Positions 58,768 to 64,000 of a stretch of DNA of 64,000 nt are shown piece after piece. Every line of letters starts with the position of its first letter. Within the stretch, counting starts at the first letter, position 1. Source of the DNA: Bathynomus jamesi (lineage: Eukaryota; Arthropoda; Malacostraca; Isopoda; Cirolanidae); assembly GCA_023014485.1 (NCBI GenBank), contig JAJOZX010000484.1:186001-250000 (forward strand), given 5' to 3'. Under the pieces are notes generated by a model. The model did no database searches and was not told the origin of the DNA. It saw nothing but the letters and a program-made list of their open reading frames with translations. The translations under genes and the position numbers were made by a program.

Positions 58768-59175
58768 TTATTTCACGAAGGTCAAGCTTCTCGCCCCTCC
58801 TCTCGAATTGGCCTGGTGAAGTAGAGAGTTGGTTTCTTGTACTCTCCACCTCACACAGTTGCGAGTTGTTTTGGGGGGGTTATAGGGTTCAGAGTAAGAT
58901 TTGAAGCTAGTTTCTCCATTATTTTCCAAGTGTAAATAATGGCGTCTCTCTCTCTTCTTTCCAGTGAATATAGGTTTAATTCGCGTAACCTTTCCCAGTA
59001 ATTTAGTTCTTTGCACCCATTGATCTTGGCTGTGAAGCTTCTTTGAACCCCTTCTAGCCGACTGTCTTCATTTTTATGTCGGGATGTTAGGACCGAGCAG
59101 TATTCCAACTTGGGTATGATCAGTGTTTTTGAATAGAGGAATAATATTATTTCTATCCCTGGGTAATTCCAGGAC
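58768..59175 (-). pseudogene. LINE reverse transcriptase C-terminal fragment
   Basis: On the minus strand: YSKTLIIPKLEYCSVLTSRH, then RLEGVQRSFTAKINGCKEL and NYWERLRELNLYSLERRERD. These are the thumb/C-terminal blocks of non-LTR reverse transcriptases. A frame change near 58860 precedes the last part. The upstream catalytic part is absent. The stretch 59176-59585 holds nothing I can identify apart from a run of more than 20 T near 59490. Confidence 0.7.
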
Positions 59176-59585
59176 AAATAGACAAATGAAAGTGCCAAAT
59201 GTACACACCGCCATCTCCAAAATTCATGAAACTTGGTGTGAGGGTTGGTTTTGGTCCAAATTACAAAAATCTGAATTTTTTTTTTGAAAATTGGTCAAGT
59301 TGGTCAAATTTTATGGCTTGACCAAATTTTGGCCAAATGAAAAAACCAACAATTTTCAAACGTAAATATCTCAGCTGCTAATTGTGGTAGTGTAATAAGT
59401 CTTAAATGATAAAATATGTAAAATTAACTGTAGTTTCTAAATATGTATCATTTTTTTAGGGTAACAAAATAAAATTATGATTTTTTGGAAAATTTTTTTT
59501 TTTTTTTTTTTTTGCGATTTGGCAGCGAAGATATCATTTTTCAAAAGAAAGACCAAGAATAAAAAAGTTTTTGATGTATGTACAC

Positions 59586-60162
59586 TAGGGCGGCTCGTTT
59601 TTACACTTTTTTCGATATTTGATTGGGGGTAGTGCGGAAAAATTGCGATTTGGAGAAAATAGTGTGTAAAATTTTTTTGATCTACGTCAATACCTTCCGG
59701 TGGCGGCGAGTCCTTAAAAATCGAAAAATAGGCCTAACGGGGTAGATTGGAAAATGGTTTTAAAGACTTACAAAATAAACAATAAAAATTTCAGCACAAT
59801 CTGTTAATAACTTCCGGTGGCGTCTTAGCCGTTAAAATATCCAAAATATTGATTTAAAGCAAGTTTTAACAAGATGTTATAGGTACAAATGTTAATTCCG
59901 GTATATTTCTGTGCAAACAACCATGAGAACACTATTATAGGATTGAATAAATTAATAGCAGTCATTAAACAATGAACATTATATAAAAATTATATAAAAT
60001 TTGTGTTTTTAGGCCTATTTTTCGATTTTTAAGGACTCGCCGCCACCGGAAGGTATTGACGTAGATCAAAAAAATTTTACACTTTATTTTCTCTCCAAAT
60101 CGCAACTTTTCCGCACTACCCCCAATCAAATATCGAAAAAAGTGTAAAAACGAGCCGCCCTA
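59586..60162. mobile_element. Palindromic MITE with TAGGGCGG termini, 577 bp
   Basis: Inverted repeats of about 145 bp begin TAGGGCGGCTCGTTTTTACA at both ends, with a perfect 8 bp duplication ATGTACAC (59578-59585, 60163-60170). The repeats share CTCGCCGCCACCGGAAGG inside. No coding. The TAGGG end and 8 bp duplication tie it to the hAT-like elements at 24379 and 38397. Confidence 0.9.
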
Positions 60163-60704
60163 ATGTACACCATAATAAGTAATAAAAAGTCAGCTTATAG
60201 TTTATTATAAGGCTCAAAACTGAGTTCGAAATTAAGTAATAAAATCTTTTTTCAGACGACGAAGATTTATTACAGACTTGTTGGTCCAAAAAAAGACAAT
60301 TTTCAATTCATATAAAAAATACATGTAGATAAACCAAAGGAGAAAAAATCTTTTAAAATATATGTACAATGTACATACATAACACCTCTTATATTTAGGG
60401 ACAGAATATATTGACAATAATAATGTTTAATTTATAAAGCGCTTATCAGAGTATAAAATACTCTTCCTAATACTACACGTACACAAGTCTGAGAATGAAT
60501 TAAGAGACAGTATTCTCATCCAGTGAATCCAAATTTTAGACACTAATAATATAATAAGAAAAAAGAATTTGAAAAGATTTTTATAACTATTAAGTAGATA
60601 CACAAATCTTAGAAATATTATATAGACAATCTTAAACAGTATACATTCGATAGAATTTATTTTATCTTCTTTACATTTTTCCGCTTCAAGAATTAAATAA
60701 CTTT

Positions 60705-63369
60705 TCATTGTATTCTTGTTCCTCCTCGTAAACTTGCTTCAATACTCCCAAATATATTTTCTGTTAGAACGTGACAAACATCATCTTGCGCAGGAAAAAT
60801 GTATGAGGGACATACGGCCGAAGGATGGAGAAATTTTATCAGAAAATCATCATATTCAGTCAAAGGACTGGACTAATCCAAGCCATAGTTTATTTTCATA
60901 CATACAACCCACAAAAGAGCCTGTTTCAATTTCGCGTTGAAAGACAGTATTATGTTCTTGATCCGAAGCAGAAACTCTAATGAGCTCTCTTATTTCGACT
61001 GACTGTGCGCTCTGAGAGAGTGGATAAACCTTCAACGAATTCTTGGAAATTGGGACGAAGCGATGTAATTGTGGAGTACCTTTGATAGAAGTAATAGGTT
61101 CACTCAGACGTTTTTGCAAAGAAAGCTCTACATCTACAACTTCTGCCTCAGAGACGTAAAAAAAGTCAATAGCGGTTAGGAATTCTTGAGAGCAGAAATT
61201 GTAGAAGTCCTCAGCTGTTAAGATTTGATGGTCGAGAGGCCGTCGTAAACTTTCTCTGGCGACTGCTCTTTTTACCATTCCGCCAATACCGTCGGCATTC
61301 TTCCCGTGGGATGTCGCGAAAAAATTCCACTCAGCATGAATTTTGAAGTCTTCGAAATGATGGCATAAATTTAGAAAATTTGTTTTATTCTTATACTGAG
61401 CCGCGCATCCATCTGTGAAATAATGAATTTTAGTTAGGTTTGAATTTTGTTGTTGGATGCACAGGATTAATTTTTTGAGAAAACTATGAACCAGAATTGT
61501 ATCATGCCTGCGACGGTTTGAAACGAAGCAGTAACTTTTGCAAATTAGTTTTCCTGCATTGTTTTTGGAATAATAAACGAATGGGTGCACTGTACATTGC
61601 GAGTTCTCCCAATGAAGCCCCTGGGCACAATCTTGTACGATGAATGAGAAGTTTTCCGCGAAATCGCCCACCAAAACACCTTCATTTTCGGGCGGAGTTT
61701 CTTTTAGATTTTTGAAGTAACTCGACTGACATTTATTCGTGAAATGGTGTCTTGTCAGTCGTGCAATTTTTTTGGTGAGCGATTCCACGTATTCCTCTGG
61801 AGTTTCAGTGATATCTTTTAACATACAGTGATCGACGGACACCCATTGTTTATATTTTCTCTCTTCCATCGCCATGAAGTCCAAACTTTCCAAATAATTT
61901 TTGATTCCGACCTCTCGCGGGCATCTTTTGCATCGGTGCATCATACATCTTCATTGTCCATGCCGCAGACGGATAAAGACATTAATTTTTTGTAGTCTAA
62001 ATCTTTAATGCCTAACGCTGATATTGTAGTTTCGGATTTTGGTGATGCGTACATACGCAGACACTGAGTTCCGCTTTGTCCCGCAAGCACGCACCACGAC
62101 GGTCGAAGATGAGCAAAGGTACTAAAGCCTATTTTGGGATTTTCATCATTTTTTGCATATTCAGCATATAACTCTTTCAAGTTACACAATACCAGTCTTT
62201 TTTATTTTTTCACCCTCTTCATTTATTGCAAACTTATAATCTTTGATTGGGCACATCCTACTATATTCGTCATTTTCATAAAACTCCCGAATGATTTTTT
62301 TTCATTTCAGCTGTGACGACCTTCCCTTTCGTCATGTTTGGAATGTTAGGAAGAATCCCAAACTGTTTTTGAAGATTGCGGCTCTTACGCACCATATACT
62401 TTGTTGCTCCAAAGAAGTCAGCAGTTTTTTCAATGGGATAGGGATACAATGATAGTATTTGTAACCTAAGATTGCGATCGTTACTTGCTTGAAATTTCTC
62501 CTTTAATTCTTCCATAACCTTTTGATACCTGAAATAAAGTGTATTTGACATTAAGTTTAATTAGTATATTTTTAATTAAACTTTTCATAAAATAAATGTA
62601 TATGTATTATATTGTCCGATTATAAAAATGTAAACAGATAAAACTTAATTTAGTATATACTTCGATGACTGTATTAAATTTAATTTAAAATGTCAAATTT
62701 AAATAACTATGTCCGAAAAGTAGTCTTGCCTCTCTAAATCATCTTCCAAACAACTTTTTTTGGACGGACCAGCTTCAGAATAGTCAATAGGAGCCCCATA
62801 AGCAGCTTCAAAACTTCGTTTAACCTTTTCCGTTGTCGATCTGAATTTCGTAGAAGCCTTTATCTGTTTTTGTCCCGGCTTCAATCCAGCTGTAAAACAA
62901 ATTCATAAATTTAGGTTGCGTGAAATAATCAAATATCAAATATTTTGTATATATGTATTCAAGTGCTGATGCTAATATTTAAAAACAGAAAACTACGAAT
63001 TTGGCATTAAGAAACAAATGTCCTGAACGGAGTCTCTATTGTTTTATTACCTGTTTTAATATGGCTTTCATCAAATAAAGGTAAAATATTGTCGCTGAGC
63101 CTGTTTGAACGACAAATTCTTCCAATTGGTGGTGGATTCGTGGAATCGCTACTGCTTCGCTCCATAGATTCGTTAAGTATGTATGGCGCAGGTTCCGGCT
63201 CTCTGGATGAACGTTGAACATGTTCTAATACAATTGGCTTCTTTTTAATTGTGACATAGCAACTGCTGCATAGTAATTGATTTTCTTCCAAAATTCCATA
63301 GCTTGCAGCTGCCATGGCAGAGTTTACTTTTTTGATGTTACAGAAAATTCTTCTCGAGTGTTTTTTCAT
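60705..63369 (-). pseudogene. Divergent Sola-like transposase gene, multi-exon
   Basis: Exon 1 (ATG at about 63369) has a Cys-containing N-terminus (LLCSSCYVTIKKKP) and ends at a CAG|GTAATA donor (63051). Exon 2 starts at 62890 after TTTTACAG (GLKPGQKQIKAS); its donor is unclear. Exon 3 starts at 62528 after TTATTTCAG with MEELKEKFQASNDRNLRLQI. The core aligns with the 9566 gene: VCNLKELYAEYAKN-like block, HLRPSWCVLAG, VGDFAENFSFIVQD, HYFTDGCAAQYKNKTNFLNL, WNFFATSHGKNADGIGGMVK and RESLRRPLDHQILTAEDFYN. The C-terminus reaches the TGA at 60705-60707. Frame breaks fall near 62285, 62215, 61943 and 60860. Sequence identity to the other Sola-like copies is limited to conserved blocks, so this is another subfamily. 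No terminal repeats were found inside the window. Confidence 0.65.
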
Positions 63370-63419
63370 AGGATCTACAGATCTACAGAAGCTAAGGCTA
63401 ACAGAGACCCTAAGATCCA

Positions 63420-64000
63420 CTCTAAGGTTAGCCCGAGAGAAAGGAAAGAGTAGGGGGTTAAGAGAAGAGAAGAAAATAAGGGGTTAAGTAAGAGCAACAC
63501 CTATCACTCGTGGGTTAACATTCATTCAGAAAAAGAGAAAAAGTCTCACCATCATCATCCGCCGGCCACTGCCGACAAGTCAGAAAATAGTCGGAGAGAA
63601 TAGGAGAGGGGTGAAAGATGAAAAGAAGTAAAATAAGAACGCTTACAAACCATGCAAACACAGTCTTAACTGCCATACCATGCAAACTACAAACATGCAA
63701 GTAGAGAGTTACAGACATGCAAAGTAAGGAGAAAAAGAGTAGGTACAGTTAAACAAAAAGTGGGTTAGTTTACTTACGAGCTACATCTACGTTCGTGTTA
63801 GTCTAATTTTTTTTTTTTTTTTAATAATAATTTTATGCTGGCATTCATCGTCAACAGACTCATCCTCGAGCACCACCACCAGAGCTCCTGTTGTTAATTT
63901 TTTTTTAATTTTAAACCGTTAATATTTTAAAATGTCTGTCAAGACGGTTCTTAACATATTAACGCTGGTAGAATGAACGACTGACGCGGGAAGATTATTC
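63420..64000. other. No recognisable feature
   Basis: AT-rich sequence with short T runs and repeated CATGCAAAC motifs (63648-63700), upstream of the Sola-like gene. I see no gene, repeat terminus or RNA here. Confidence 0.5.

Noticed and set aside
59171..60704. Left terminus of a transposon carrying the 60705-63369 gene
   Set aside because: The sequence from 59171 begins GGACAAATAG, but no matching inverted repeat is inside the window, so the idea cannot be supported.

Overview
The window is eukaryotic nuclear DNA, AT-rich, with GT-AG introns, long introns, microsatellites and almost no host coding sequence. The repeat mix (BEL/Pao LTR element, CR1-like and Jockey-like LINEs, mariner, Tigger, hAT, MULE with a FLYWCH finger, long-TIR DDE elements) fits a repeat-rich arthropod. 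A crustacean or chelicerate is my best guess, from family resemblance only.

Layout. 1-12985: a long-TIR Sola-like transposon copy cut by the left edge; hAT remains; a 3.1 kb element with TAGGG ends (3232-6329); then an old CR1-like LINE broken by a hAT element (6824-8424, TSD AGAATATG), a complete 4.2 kb Sola-like copy (8701-12885, TSD AACA) and a ZMYM1-like hAT (12993-15961, TSD CATACATG). 15979-28781: a Jockey-like LINE split by a MULE (16938-23559, 9 bp TSD) that carries about 271 copies of a 16 bp repeat, and by a 4.1 kb hAT-like element with TAGAG ends (24379-28495), itself carrying a 676 bp inverted-repeat insert. 28786-36000: an older minus-strand CR1-like LINE split by a nearly complete plus-strand CR1-like LINE (about 29985-35499). 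36000-38390: a TSEN34-like tRNA-splicing endonuclease gene with one frame break. 38397-41341: a second, intron-containing hAT-like element. 42864-44530: mariner plus a Tc1/mariner-type MITE. 45900-46310: two tRNA-like sequences, one inside an inverted repeat. 46390-47354: an internally deleted copy of the 6824 hAT. 47430-56876: a third LINE split by a 7.6 kb BEL/Pao element, whose reverse transcriptase region is itself interrupted by a 474 bp hAT MITE. 57163-57366: last exon of a prolyl 3-hydroxylase-like gene on the minus strand. To the right lie Tigger, LINE and MITE remains and a divergent, multi-exon Sola-like transposase gene (60705-63369).

The only host-gene candidates are the TSEN34-like gene, the hydroxylase exon and one short coiled-coil ORF. 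Target-site duplications let the order of many insertions be read directly. Many frame breaks fall in mononucleotide runs, so base-level assembly error should be excluded before calling copies dead.
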